Source: Salinirussus salinus
GTDB taxonomy: Archaea > Halobacteriota > Halobacteria > Halobacteriales > Haloarculaceae
Assembly (NCBI RefSeq): GCF_009831455.1
Contig: NZ_WOWO01000001.1
Location: forward strand, 124,001-188,000
DNA length: 64,000 nt
Reading direction: 5' to 3'
Within the stretch, counting starts at the first letter, position 1, and each line of letters begins with the position of its first letter. The notes beneath the pieces are model-generated. The model ran no database searches and had not been told where the DNA came from. It saw only the letters and a program-made list of their open reading frames with translations. Positions 53,421-62,442 of the stretch are shown one piece after another. The position numbers were made by a program, and so were the translations under genes.

Positions 53421-53864
53421 ATGGCACGACAGGACCGTCTGTGGCGCGACGAGCGCGCCATCGAGGGACTTCCGATCCGGCTGGTCATCGCGCTCGTGGT
53501 CGGCGTCGCCAGCCTCGCCGTGATGATGAACACGATCCAGGGGCTCGGCGCACTCGGCGTCAGCGAACTCGACGTCCAGCCTTCGCCGGACGTCGTCGAG
53601 CCCGGGACGCAGGAGGTCAACGTCACCGTCGTCGACAGCGGCGGCGACGCGGTGGCCAACGCCACCGTGGTCGCGAAAAGCGGGAGCGCGCGGCTGTCGG
53701 GCGTCACGACCGCCGAGACCGGCGCCGACGGGACGGCGACGCTGACGATCGACCCCCAACTGGGCCCCAATCGTGTCGAGGGGACCGTGGAACTGGACGT
53801 GAAACCGCCCTCAGACAGCTACGCCGACCGGCGCGGGAACACGGACATCCTGGTGGTGAGTTAG
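53421..53864 (+). CDS. Membrane-anchored protein with a beta-sandwich (big_1/carboxypeptidase-regulatory-like) domain
   Basis: This 147-residue protein has an N-terminal helix (LPIRLVIALVVGVASLAVMM), then ELDVQPSPDVVEPGTQEVNV TVVDSGGDAVANATVVAKS, typical of Ig-like carboxypeptidase-regulatory or Big domains on haloarchaeal cell surfaces. A TATA-like GTTTATG lies about 30 bp upstream. The end overlaps the convergent PCMT gene by 4 bp. Confidence 0.75.
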   Translation: MARQDRLWRDERAIEGLPIRLVIALVVGVASLAVMMNTIQGLGALGVSELDVQPSPDVVEPGTQEVNVTVVDSGGDAVANATVVAKSGSARLSGVTTAETGADGTATLTIDPQLGPNRVEGTVELDVKPPSDSYADRRGNTDILVVS

Positions 53865-54592
53865 TCCCAGTCGATCCAGTCCAGCTCCCAGCCCTTGCGC
53901 CGGCGGGCGGCCCGCTCGGCGAACTCCCGGTCCTCCCGGCGGGTGCGGTTGCGCTCGACGGTCGTGGCCTGCTCGCCCTCGACGAGCATCGGGGCGAAGG
54001 CACACCCGCCCAGCCGCTCGGCCTCGCCGTCGGGGTCGAGGACCGCCAGCGACTGCTCGCCGGCGCCCAGCGGCATCACCAGCCGGCCCCCGGGCGCGAG
54101 CTGGTCGAGCAGGGCACGCGGCGGCCGGACGGCCGCTGCCTCCAGCAGGATCCGGTCGTAGGGCGCGTACTCCGGGAGGCCCTCGGCGCCGTCCTGGCAG
54201 TCGACGAGGACGGCCCCGTAGCCGGCGCTGGCGAGATTCTCGCGGGCCTCGTAGACCAGCCTGCGGGTGATGTCCACGGCCTGAACGCTGCGCGGGTCGG
54301 CCACCTCCGCGAGGACGGCGGCGGTGTAGCCGACGCCAGCCCCCACGACGAGTACCGAATCGTCGGCTCCCGCGTCGAGCGCCTCGAGCAACCGCCCGAC
54401 CGTGCTCGGGGCGAGCACGCGCGTCCCCAGCCGCTCGTAGGGGCGGTCGGCGTACGCTTCCCGGCCGTCGGGGACGAACTCCTCCCGGGGAACTGCCCGC
54501 ATCGCGACCGACAGCTCCTCGCTGCGGACACAGCCTTTGCTCTCGTGTTGGAGGCTGTCGACCATGTCGTCGCGCAGCACCGCGGGTTCCAT
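53861..54592 (-). CDS. Protein-L-isoaspartate methyltransferase family, divergent copy
   Basis: This 243-residue protein has the PCMT fold (VAMRAVPREEFVPDGREAYAD; PSTVGRLLEALDAGADDSVL VVGAGVGYTAAVLAEVA). The SAM loop VVGAGVGY differs from the canonical VGTGSGYQ-type, and an extended C-terminal basic tail (ARRRKGWELDWIDWD) is present. It may act on another substrate than the upstream paralogue. It follows the second PCMT gene by 44 bp. Confidence 0.85.
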   Translation of the reverse strand: MEPAVLRDDMVDSLQHESKGCVRSEELSVAMRAVPREEFVPDGREAYADRPYERLGTRVLAPSTVGRLLEALDAGADDSVLVVGAGVGYTAAVLAEVADPRSVQAVDITRRLVYEARENLASAGYGAVLVDCQDGAEGLPEYAPYDRILLEAAAVRPPRALLDQLAPGGRLVMPLGAGEQSLAVLDPDGEAERLGGCAFAPMLVEGEQATTVERNRTRREDREFAERAARRRKGWELDWIDWD

Positions 54593-54636
54593 ACCCCGGC
54601 TTTCGCGCCGACGGTAATGAATTCACTGGGCCCCGC

Positions 54637-55266
54637 TCACTGCAGCGGGACGAAGCGGACGCCGCCGTGGCGCTCGCGGTCGAGCCCGCCGTCCTCGCGC
54701 TTGCGGGCGCGGACGAGCGTCTGGGTGCGCTCGCCGATCGGCGCGAGCACGAGCCCGCCGGCCCGGACCTGCTCGACCACCGCTTCCGGGAAGTCGGGCG
54801 CCGCACAGGTGAAGTAGGCGCGGTCGTAGGGGGCGTGTGCGGGCCAGCCCTCCCGGCCGTCGCCCGCCCGGACCGATACGTCCCCGTAGCCCGCCTTGCG
54901 GAGGGTCTCGCGGGCCTGGCGGGCGAGGCTGTCGTGGTACTCGACGCTATAGACGTTCCCGGCACCGACGACCTCCGCTGTGACCGCCGCGTGGTAGCCA
55001 CAGCCGGTTCCCACCTCGAGGACGCGGTCGCCCTCCTCGGCTTCGAGCAGGTCGGTCATGATGGCGACCATGTGGGGGGCGCTGATGGTCTGACCCTCGC
55101 CGATGGGGAGTGGGGTGTCGTCGTAGGCTCCCGCCTGCCGGTCGGCGGGGACGAAGGCGTGGCGTGGGACGGCCCGCATCGCCCGCTCGGTCGCCGCCGA
55201 GAGGTCCCGGCGGTCGGTCAGCCGGTCGACCAGCGCCTCCCGCTCCCGCCGGCGGTCCCCGCTCAT
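54637..55266 (-). CDS. pcm: Protein-L-isoaspartate O-methyltransferase
   Basis: This 209-residue protein repairs isoaspartyl residues in aged proteins using SAM. It has AMRAVPRHAFVPADRQAGAY DDTPLPIGEGQTISAPHMVA and the SAM loop VLEVGTGCGYHAAVTAEVVG, all canonical. It starts 1 bp from the stop of the zinc-finger gene upstream and is co-transcribed with it and with the divergent paralogue. Confidence 0.93.
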   Translation of the reverse strand: MSGDRRREREALVDRLTDRRDLSAATERAMRAVPRHAFVPADRQAGAYDDTPLPIGEGQTISAPHMVAIMTDLLEAEEGDRVLEVGTGCGYHAAVTAEVVGAGNVYSVEYHDSLARQARETLRKAGYGDVSVRAGDGREGWPAHAPYDRAYFTCAAPDFPEAVVEQVRAGGLVLAPIGERTQTLVRARKREDGGLDRERHGGVRFVPLQ

Positions 55267-55267
55267 C

Positions 55268-55930
55268 CTACCACGCCGACCAGGCGCTGGTCGACTCGTC
55301 GCGGGCGTACACCCTGTTGATGTCCTTCGCGAGCGCGCTGTCGCCGTCGTGGTCGAGCTTGTCGAACTCGTAGCCGACGGCGTCCTCCCGGAGGTGGATC
55401 CCCTCGACGGTGAACTCCTCGCCGGCGAGGTCGTCGGTCTCGCCGACGACGAACTCGTAGTCCCCCGGCACCTGCAGCGAGACGCTCCGGGTCTCGTCGT
55501 GCGTTCCCTCTTTGGGGTGGACCGTGGCGTCCACGGTGACGTTTCCCACCGCCCGCGTCCACAGCGTCCGGGCGTCCTCGACGGCCGCCTCCTCGGCCCG
55601 GCCCTCGTCGAGTTCGACGCTCGTGATACGGACCGTCATGATGGCCTCGTCGGTCTCCAGCAGGAACTCCTCGCCGACGGCGACGGTCTCGGCCGCCGGC
55701 GCCTCCACGGTCGACGAGAAGGAGTCGCCATCCTGCGAGACGACGACCTCGCGCTCGACGGTCCGTTGCTCCGGCAGTTCCTCCTTGTGGACGTGGCCAC
55801 ACTCGGTACAGCGGACGGTTGCCCGTCCGCCATCCGCGAGCACCTCGTGGACCGTCTCGACGTCCGGCGAACAGGCCGGGCAGACGAGCCCGACCCGCTC
55901 GGCCGTGTCGGAGGTCGATGTTTCTGTCAT
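55268..55930 (-). CDS. HVO_0476-type zinc-finger protein
   Basis: This 220-residue protein has an N-terminal Cys4 zinc finger (CPACSPD ... VRCTECGHVH) and a beta-rich body ending DFDKLDHD-like EFDKLDHDGDSALAKDINRV. I believe this is the haloarchaeal HVO_0476 family (from memory). It may bind nucleic acid or a protein partner. It heads the operon with the two PCMT genes. Confidence 0.8.
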   Translation of the reverse strand: MTETSTSDTAERVGLVCPACSPDVETVHEVLADGGRATVRCTECGHVHKEELPEQRTVEREVVVSQDGDSFSSTVEAPAAETVAVGEEFLLETDEAIMTVRITSVELDEGRAEEAAVEDARTLWTRAVGNVTVDATVHPKEGTHDETRSVSLQVPGDYEFVVGETDDLAGEEFTVEGIHLREDAVGYEFDKLDHDGDSALAKDINRVYARDESTSAWSAW

Positions 55931-56005
55931 ATCTACGCGTACGCGAGTGAGGTACAAAAGGCGTCGGCACTCGCGGCGTCCCGTCGGAGGCGGTCCCAGG
56001 TGTGG

Positions 56006-56962
56006 CTACCTCGGGCTCGGCAGCTCGAGTTGCTCGCCGTCCACGTGGACCGTCGGCTCCGTCAGGACGCCGTCCTGGTGGATCGGCGCCTCGACGTCGC
56101 CGCCGATGCCGTGGTCGTCGCCGATGGCGAAGTGAACGGTCCCGGCGGCCTTCTCGTCCAGGAGCACCGACCCCACCAGTTCGGTGACCGCGAGGTTCGT
56201 CCCGATCCCCATCTCCGCGAAGTTGTAGGCGGCGTCGCCGGCCTCCGCCGCGGCGGCCTCGACCGAGTCCCGGAGTCCCTCGTCCTCGATGGACGTGACC
56301 TGGCCGTCCTCGACGGTGAAAGCGACGGTCTCGCCCGCCTCGAGGCGGCCGTGGGGCATCATCGTCCCGTCGACGACGACCCGTCCGTCGGCGGTCTCCG
56401 GGCTGACGAACACCTCGCCAGCGGGGAGATTGGACATCTCGCCCGCCCCGTGGACGACGCCAGTGTCCTCGCGCCACTGCCGGTCGCCCGGCCGGACCGT
56501 GATGTCCGTCCCCTGGGGGGAGGTGACCCGGAGCTCGTCGGCGCCGGCGACGGCCTCGTGGACCTCCGCACAGACCGCCGCGATCTCCTGGTAGTCGGCG
56601 TCCAGCCCCGTCCGGAAGACCTCCTCGGTGATGCCGGGCAGCGTCGCAACGCGGGCGCCGGCCTCGTTGGCGCCGGTCCGGGCGCGGGTGTGGCTGAGGC
56701 TCTTGGTCGTCGGCGCGAGCACCACGTCCGCGCCGGCCATCGCCGCCGCGACCGGCGCGGGCGGCTCCGCGCCGTGTTGCTCGCCCGGCGGATACCGCAC
56801 CAGCGCGGCGTCCTCCGTTACTCCGGCGGCGACCTCGTACAGCGCCTCCCCGATGGCCTGGCGCTTGTCGTCGGTGACGACCGCACACGACTCCCCGGCT
56901 TCCAGGCCCATGCACTGCCGGACGGCGGTCTCCGCCGGCTCCCGGAGCGAGCTGTCGCTCAT
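56006..56962 (-). CDS. M29-like aminopeptidase family protein
   Basis: This 318-residue protein resembles the aminopeptidase T/M29 group: MGLEAGESCAVVTDDKRQAI at the N-terminus, LRVTSPQGTDITVRPGDR and NFAEMGIGTNLAVTELVGSV in the C-terminal half, where metal ligands of this family lie (E and H residues in TVHFAIGDDHGIGGDVEAPI). The reaction in haloarchaea is not established to my knowledge. The start is at MSDSSLREPAET. Confidence 0.8.
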   Translation of the reverse strand: MSDSSLREPAETAVRQCMGLEAGESCAVVTDDKRQAIGEALYEVAAGVTEDAALVRYPPGEQHGAEPPAPVAAAMAGADVVLAPTTKSLSHTRARTGANEAGARVATLPGITEEVFRTGLDADYQEIAAVCAEVHEAVAGADELRVTSPQGTDITVRPGDRQWREDTGVVHGAGEMSNLPAGEVFVSPETADGRVVVDGTMMPHGRLEAGETVAFTVEDGQVTSIEDEGLRDSVEAAAAEAGDAAYNFAEMGIGTNLAVTELVGSVLLDEKAAGTVHFAIGDDHGIGGDVEAPIHQDGVLTEPTVHVDGEQLELPSPR

Positions 56963-57046
56963 GCCCGGACAGTACAGGTGGGACGGATTAGGTCTTGTCC
57001 ACGCTGGCGCGGACCGGAAGGGTTGAAATGGGAGAGCACGCTACCG

Positions 57047-57529
57047 GTGAACGTGACCCTCGACGCGCTCCCGGACCGGCCGCGGGTGTTCGACGGGCCC
57101 CCGGACCGGCGGTTTCTCGCCCTGGCCGTCGAGACGCTCGTCCAGGACGTGTCCCTGGACGGCGACGCAGACGTCGCGAGACAGCTGGGCGGGTACGCCC
57201 TCGGCGAGGAGGACCCACCCGCGGAGGCGCCCGAGTACGTCAGCCTCGCGGGCGACCGGCTCGAACTGTCGAACCCGCCCTTCGTCCTCGGGGCCATAGA
57301 CGTCGAGGGCGGCGACCCCGCAGGTGAGGGGGAGTACCGCATCGAAGCGGGCTTCGACTCGGAGCTGAACCTGCTGATCGACCCGCCGGTCGAGGTCGTC
57401 TTCGAAGGGGAGTTCGAGGCGGTCCTGGAGGCACTGGAGGACACGCTGGCCCAGGTCTACCGGACCAGGGGGCGGTACCTCGAGCAGGTCGACGCGGGCG
57501 TGACAGACCCGGGGACGGCCGGCGAGTAG
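57047..57529 (+). CDS. Hypothetical acidic protein
   Basis: This 160-residue acidic protein has no membrane segment. It has beta-rich C-terminal stretches (EGEYRIEAGFDSELNLLIDP PVEVVFEGEFEAVLEALED) and ends near a Gly/Asp tail. The GTG start (VNVTLDALPDRP) is one choice among several in-frame starts. I do not recognise a family. It forms a plus-strand series with the genes at 57573 and nurA. Confidence 0.6.
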   Translation: MNVTLDALPDRPRVFDGPPDRRFLALAVETLVQDVSLDGDADVARQLGGYALGEEDPPAEAPEYVSLAGDRLELSNPPFVLGAIDVEGGDPAGEGEYRIEAGFDSELNLLIDPPVEVVFEGEFEAVLEALEDTLAQVYRTRGRYLEQVDAGVTDPGTAGE

Positions 57530-57572
57530 GGAGAGCACCGAAGTTATGTATCCGGGCGGCGAGGGGGAGGGT

Positions 57573-57959
57573 ATGGGCTCGCAACTGCTGTCGGAGGAGC
57601 TGGCCGAGCACATCGTGACGACCGCCCGGACGGCCACCGGCGACAGCCTCCGCTCGGTCACCTACTTTACCCGCTCGGATTTCGACCAGCTCTATCTGCG
57701 CGAGGACCTGGAGCGCGACGCCGACCTCAACACCTTCGTCGGCCACGAGTGGCGGGGGTACCGCGAGACACAGAACGCCTACCAGAACTCCGAACTCGGG
57801 GGGTATCGCTTTACCGTCCGTGCCTTCGAGAACGGCTACCTGCTCCGCGTCGCTGCCGACCGCCGGGGCGTGCTGATCACCACCGACGGTCTCTCGATGC
57901 AGAGCTACGAGGAGGTCGCGGAGGCGCTGAGCCGGATGCTCGAGGAAGGCGGCGACTGA
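57573..57959 (+). CDS. Conserved-type haloarchaeal hypothetical protein (DUF7522-like)
   Basis: This 128-residue protein (MGSQLLSEELAEHIVTTART; GGYRFTVRAFENGYLLRVAA DRRGVLITTDGLSM) looks like a small alpha/beta protein, perhaps roadblock-like, and resembles what I recall as DUF7522. A TATA-like AAGTTATGTATCC lies about 30 bp before the ATG, so the transcript is probably leaderless. It precedes nurA by 76 bp. Confidence 0.65.
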   Translation: MGSQLLSEELAEHIVTTARTATGDSLRSVTYFTRSDFDQLYLREDLERDADLNTFVGHEWRGYRETQNAYQNSELGGYRFTVRAFENGYLLRVAADRRGVLITTDGLSMQSYEEVAEALSRMLEEGGD

Positions 57960-58035
57960 GTCGGCGGCCGACCGGCGGACAGTACTGCCGACTGACGCGC
58001 CCGGAGGTTTTTGAGCGGGGCCCCGAAGTGAGGGT

Positions 58036-59286
58036 ATGACGCTCGACCCCGTCCACGTCGACGGTATCGCGCAGCTTGCGGGCCGCGTGGGCCGGACCGT
58101 GGACGACCGCGACCACGGCGAGGCCGCCGAGGCCGCCTGGGAGTTCCTCGACCCGCTGTACGACGACGGGGAGACGGTGCTCGAACCCCTGGGGGAGCAC
58201 CGCCGCCGGAAGGTAGCCATCGAGGATGTCGCGCTCACGGAGTCCCCGTTTCCCACCCAGCACGGCCTCGACGCGGGGACGATCAACCCCACGACATTCA
58301 AAAACGGGCTGGTGCTGGACGTCTCCCAGGCCGCGATGGCTGCCGAGCCCTCCGACGTGGACCTCCACCGCGGCCGGACCATCGTGATGACTGTCCACAC
58401 CAACGACCGGACCGCCGCCCCGGGCGAGGAGGGGTGGCGCGGCGGCGACCGCGGCTACGCCCGCCGGCGGGTACTCCATGCGCCGCGGGTCGACCGCTAC
58501 GAGCAGACCGTCGTCCACGCGCTGGCGCTGTATCTCGCCGAGAGCGAGCACGCCCTCGCGCAGGCGGAAGTGGTCGACGACCTGCTGGTGCTCGACGGCC
58601 CCTTGTACCCCACAGGACTGTTGAAGTGGGGGGAGCGGGACCCGGAACTCCGGCGGCTGCTCACCGACGAGAAACAGCCCCGGGACGTGCTCGCGAACTA
58701 CCTCGACCTCGTGGAGACGTTCGTCCGGCGGGACGTGCCGCTGGTGGGCTTCGTGAAGAACTCCGCCTCGAAGGCCATCACGCGGGTGCTCCGGGAGAAA
58801 ACCGGCGCGCCGTGGGTCGACGACGAGGCCTTCTTCCGGCGGGTGCTCGAACGCCTCGACGGGGACGGAGAGCCGAAGACGGACGCACTGACATTCACCG
58901 GGTGGTTCCGCTCGCGGCTTGGGACCGACGCCGCGCTGGGCTGTGGGGAACTCGAGGTGCCCCACGAGCGCACGCTCGACGCGGAGGCCTACGAGGTCAC
59001 CTTCTTCGTCGTCTACGATCCCAGAGACGACCTGGTCTACCGCGTCGAGGCGCCCTACGCGTTCACCCGCGACCCGGACCTGCGGGCGGACCTGACCACC
59101 CACCTGCTGTCGGAGGTGGCCGGCGAGCGGGGGCCGCCGCTGGCCGTCGGGAAGGCCGACGAGCTCGCCCGGATCGACCGGCAGGGGAAACGCACCCTCC
59201 GGCGGCGCATCGAGCGGGAGTTCGACACCGACCGCCAGCGCTCCTACGACGACAAGCGGTGGTCGGCCCTGGAGGGGATGCTGTGA
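58036..59286 (+). CDS. nurA: NurA nuclease
   Basis: This 416-residue protein belongs to the NurA 5'-3' exonuclease family, partner of HerA in archaeal DNA end resection. Features include GLVLDVSQAAMAAEPSDVDL (first catalytic Asp region), the DLLVLDGPLYPTGLLKWGER block with the second Asp, and VGFVKNSASKAITRVLREKT. The length is within the family's range. HerA is encoded 0.8 kb downstream on the same strand, with two small genes between. Confidence 0.9.
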   Translation: MTLDPVHVDGIAQLAGRVGRTVDDRDHGEAAEAAWEFLDPLYDDGETVLEPLGEHRRRKVAIEDVALTESPFPTQHGLDAGTINPTTFKNGLVLDVSQAAMAAEPSDVDLHRGRTIVMTVHTNDRTAAPGEEGWRGGDRGYARRRVLHAPRVDRYEQTVVHALALYLAESEHALAQAEVVDDLLVLDGPLYPTGLLKWGERDPELRRLLTDEKQPRDVLANYLDLVETFVRRDVPLVGFVKNSASKAITRVLREKTGAPWVDDEAFFRRVLERLDGDGEPKTDALTFTGWFRSRLGTDAALGCGELEVPHERTLDAEAYEVTFFVVYDPRDDLVYRVEAPYAFTRDPDLRADLTTHLLSEVAGERGPPLAVGKADELARIDRQGKRTLRRRIEREFDTDRQRSYDDKRWSALEGML

Positions 59287-59398
59287 GAGTCGACACCCAC
59301 GACTCGCTGTCGGGGCAGGTCGCGCTCGTGACTGGCACCCGCGCGCCCTTTACGACCAAAGCAACAGAATGATTGGTCGGTGCGTGGTACCACAGCAC

Positions 59399-59596
59399 AT
59401 GGACCTCGTTTTGAACGAAGTCACGAACACGGTCCACAGACACGAGACGGGTCGGCCGGGCCGGCAGGCCGTCTGCGGGTCGATGTTTCACGTGTCCCAC
59501 GACAACCTCAGGGTGGTCAGGGGAGCCGAACCAGGGGGTGAGGCGGCCAGCGCGACCAAGTGCGGGCGGTGTTTCGAGGACGGCGGGAGTTACTGA
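59399..59596 (+). CDS. 65-residue protein with possible zinc site
   Basis: The small protein has cysteines at the end (KCGRCFEDG) and further Cys/His residues earlier (AVCGSMFHVSHDN), which could bind one zinc. The start MDLVLNEVTNT is one of two ATGs; the upstream one at 59369 is equally open. It lies between nurA and herA and may be part of that locus, though this is inference. Confidence 0.5.
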   Translation: MDLVLNEVTNTVHRHETGRPGRQAVCGSMFHVSHDNLRVVRGAEPGGEAASATKCGRCFEDGGSY

Positions 59597-59639
59597 GCCC
59601 CGGTCGGGATGGGTCACGACCGGCCCGGCCGGCGTGCGG

Positions 59640-59984
59640 TCAGTGCTCGACCGCCTCGGGGGCGACCTCCTCGGTCTCGAAGGTGACCTCGTCGGTGACG
59701 CCGATCCGGGCGAACTGCTCGCGGACGTGGGCTTTCGCCGCCTGGATGGCCCGCTCGCGGTCGTCGTAGCCCCGCGGGGCGGGCTGCTCGAAGGCGACCT
59801 GAACCGCGCCGTCGTCGAGTTCGAGCGTCTGCCCGCCGGTTTCGACGGCGTAGAACTCGTCACAGACCCAGACGTAGGGCGCGCCCACGTCGGGCGCTCC
59901 CCGGTAGGACGGCGGCGTCTCCCCCGGCTCGTACAGCGTCCCCGTCAGCCCCGTTCCCCCGGCCAGCCCGCGGATGAGCAGCAT
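59640..59984 (-). CDS. Small conserved-type protein between nurA and herA (DUF7113-like)
   Basis: This 114-residue protein (GETPPSYRGAPDVGAPYVWV CDEFYAVETGGQTLEL; AIQAAKAHVREQFARIGVTD) looks like a compact alpha/beta fold without membrane segment. I associate it from memory with the haloarchaeal DUF7113 group. The start MLLIRGLAGGTG was chosen because upstream in-frame sequence lies in the herA coding shadow. It is on the opposite strand to nurA and herA. Confidence 0.65.
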   Translation of the reverse strand: MLLIRGLAGGTGLTGTLYEPGETPPSYRGAPDVGAPYVWVCDEFYAVETGGQTLELDDGAVQVAFEQPAPRGYDDRERAIQAAKAHVREQFARIGVTDEVTFETEEVAPEAVEH

Positions 59985-60084
59985 GTCACTGGGTAGGTGC
60001 GGGACGGGCAAAAGGGGCGCGGCCCCCGACCAGTTCCGCTGCGGTGGGGAAACGGGTATGTACCGGCGGGAGTATGCTGTGGAC

Positions 60085-61929
60085 ATGTCCGACCTCGGGG
60101 ATTTCACGGAATTCGACGGCGACGAAGGGGGTGGCGCCGACGAGGGCGGCGCCGACAGCGACGGCGGGGGAGCGGAGGCCGAGACCGGCGGCCGCGACGG
60201 CGGCGGGCCGGACGCCGAGGACGGCTTCGAGCGCTTCGAGACGGCGCCGGCCGGCCGGGACCGCGGCGTCGGCGTCCTCTCGGCGGCCGACGGGCTCCGG
60301 ATCGCCGAGGAGGAGGAGGAGACCCGCCTGCGGGCGTACGTGACCGCGAACAACCGTTCGGGCGTGCGCGTGGGGTCGTACCTGCTCGCCCCCTACCCCG
60401 ACGACGAGCGGCTGTTCTGCCGGGTTTCCGCGCTGGAGTACGCCCAGGAGTACCGCGCCGACGACGCCACCGAGATCCACGCCCGCCGGGCGATGCGCTC
60501 GGAGGGGATCGACGAGGAGGACTTCAAGCTGATGGCGACGCTGGACCCGGTGGCGGTGCTGTACGAGGACGACGGGGACCTCAAGCGCCGGATGACCGAC
60601 CGCGTCCCCAAGCCCGAGACGGTGGTCCGGGAGGCCGAGGACAAGGCCGACATCAAGACGGGGCTGAAGATGCCCGCCGACGGTGTCTTCCTGGGACACC
60701 TGGCGGTCGGCGGCGAGAAGGTTCGGACGGCCGCCGAGCCGCCGACCATCGACTACCGGCTCAAAGACGACTACGACTCGGGGGACCCGCTGGTCTTTCG
60801 GCACACGCTCGTGGCCGGGGGGACGGGGTCGGGCAAGACCCACGCCGCGAAAAACGTCCTCCGGCAGTACCTGGGCGACCGCACCTACCCCGTCGAGACC
60901 GGCGCCGACCGCAAGATCACGCCCGCAGTCGTCCAGTTCGACCCCCAGGACGAGTACGCCCAGATGCGCCACGACGGCGAGTACCCCGAGGACTTCGCCC
61001 GCCGGCTGGACCGGGAGGGGATCGCCCACGGCGGCCACGAGGACACCGTCGCCTTCGTTCCCACGGTCGGCTCCGCGTCCTACTCCGCGAGCGGCCACCG
61101 CGCCGAGGAAGTCCGCTTCACGATCCCCTTCTCGATGGTGTACGAAAACCCCTGGCTGATCGCCGGCAGCGGCCTCAACGACAACCAGTACGCCGCGCTG
61201 ACCGACGTGCTCCTGCCCCGCTTCCGCAGCGAGTACGGCCGCGAGGGCACCTACGACCAGTTCCTCTCGATGCTGGACGACCCGGCGCTGCGGGAGGAAC
61301 TCGACGAGAGCGGGCGGGTCCACGAGGCCACCTTCGACGCCGTCTCCCGGCGGGCCCGCGGGTTCGGGAACGTCTTCGACCAGGACGCCAAGCCGGTCAC
61401 CGAGCGGGTCCACGAACTCGTCCGGCCGGGCGGGCTGACGGTCGTCCCGACCTACCACATCACCTCCAGCCGGGACACCGAGACGGTGGTGCTGGCGCTG
61501 TCCTCGCTGCTGGTCGACCAGAAACTCTCGAACGACCCCCGCTACGACCGGATCAAGGAGACCCCCCTCGTGGTGGGGATGGACGAGGCCCACAACTTCC
61601 TGACCGACGCCGACAGCGTCCAGGCCCGGAAGGTGATCGGGAAGTTCACCGAGGCCGCAAAGCAGGGCCGCAAGGAACGGCTCGGACTGTTTCTGATCAC
61701 CCAGGACCCGCAGGACATCGCCGACCCCGTCTTCAAGCAGATCAACACGACGGTCGTCCTGAATCTCGGGGACGAGGACGCCATCTCCGCGGTCAACATT
61801 CCAACGAACCTGGAGTCGAAAGTACCCTACATGGAGAAAGGGCAGATGGTGGTCTACTCGCCGGACAACTCCGAGCCCGTCGAGCTGGTGGGGCTTCCAC
61901 ACTGCGTGACCAGACACGGGCGGAGCTGA
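60085..61929 (+). CDS. herA: HerA-type hexameric DNA translocase ATPase
   Basis: This 614-residue ATPase has Walker A GGTGSGKTHAAKNVL (about residues 244-258) and Walker B VVGMDEAHNFL (about 495-505), plus QDPQDIADPVFKQINTTVVL typical of HerA/FtsK-like ATPases. The N-terminal 60 residues are an acidic Gly/Asp linker (haloarchaeal), followed by a beta-barrel domain. The start MSDLGDFTEF at 60085 was preferred to one 27 bp upstream. With NurA it should process DNA ends in recombination. Confidence 0.9.
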   Translation: MSDLGDFTEFDGDEGGGADEGGADSDGGGAEAETGGRDGGGPDAEDGFERFETAPAGRDRGVGVLSAADGLRIAEEEEETRLRAYVTANNRSGVRVGSYLLAPYPDDERLFCRVSALEYAQEYRADDATEIHARRAMRSEGIDEEDFKLMATLDPVAVLYEDDGDLKRRMTDRVPKPETVVREAEDKADIKTGLKMPADGVFLGHLAVGGEKVRTAAEPPTIDYRLKDDYDSGDPLVFRHTLVAGGTGSGKTHAAKNVLRQYLGDRTYPVETGADRKITPAVVQFDPQDEYAQMRHDGEYPEDFARRLDREGIAHGGHEDTVAFVPTVGSASYSASGHRAEEVRFTIPFSMVYENPWLIAGSGLNDNQYAALTDVLLPRFRSEYGREGTYDQFLSMLDDPALREELDESGRVHEATFDAVSRRARGFGNVFDQDAKPVTERVHELVRPGGLTVVPTYHITSSRDTETVVLALSSLLVDQKLSNDPRYDRIKETPLVVGMDEAHNFLTDADSVQARKVIGKFTEAAKQGRKERLGLFLITQDPQDIADPVFKQINTTVVLNLGDEDAISAVNIPTNLESKVPYMEKGQMVVYSPDNSEPVELVGLPHCVTRHGRS

Positions 61930-62010
61930 GCCGGGCTGGTCGCCGCGGTCCACGACCGCCGCCCGGAAACGGAGGCAAACGTTATCCCGCGGGTGGCGGT
62001 AGCTCCGGGT

Positions 62011-62442
62011 ATGGTAGAGCGCGTGCTCGTTCCAGTGGACGGCTCGGAGCAAGGGCTGGAGGCGACGGAGTTCGTCGTCGAGGAGTTCCCGGAGGCGACG
62101 ATGGTTCTGATCCACGTCATCGACCCCGCCAGGGAGACGAGCTACCCTAGCGCCACCCTGCCGAGTTTCTCGGAGGAGTGGTACGAACGCGAGAAGGCGC
62201 GAGCCGAGGAGCTGTTCGAGGAGGTCGAGGAGGCGGTCGGGGAAGACGTCGCCATCGAGCGAGTCACCGAGGTCGGCAAACCCACGGACGTCATCGTCGA
62301 CTTCGCCGGCGACGAGGACAACGCCATCGACCACGTCGTGATGGGTAGCCACGGCCGGAAGGGGGTCTCGCGGCTCCTGCTGGGCAGTGTCGCGGAGACA
62401 GTCATCCGGCGCTCGCCGGTCCCCGTGACCGTGGTGCGCTAG
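62011..62442 (+). CDS. Universal stress protein (UspA family)
   Basis: This 143-residue protein has the UspA fold: RVLVPVDGSEQGLEATEFV at the N-terminus and the ATP-binding pattern GSHGRKGVSRLLLGSVAETV near the C-terminus. It stands alone and overlaps the convergent NUDIX-like gene by 4 bp. Confidence 0.92.
   Translation: MVERVLVPVDGSEQGLEATEFVVEEFPEATMVLIHVIDPARETSYPSATLPSFSEEWYEREKARAEELFEEVEEAVGEDVAIERVTEVGKPTDVIVDFAGDEDNAIDHVVMGSHGRKGVSRLLLGSVAETVIRRSPVPVTVVR

Noticed and set aside
59986-62352. A 788-codon frame antisense to herA and uspA
   Set aside because: It covers two well-supported genes on the other strand and has low-complexity Val/Gly/Asp composition typical of frame shadows in GC-rich archaea.
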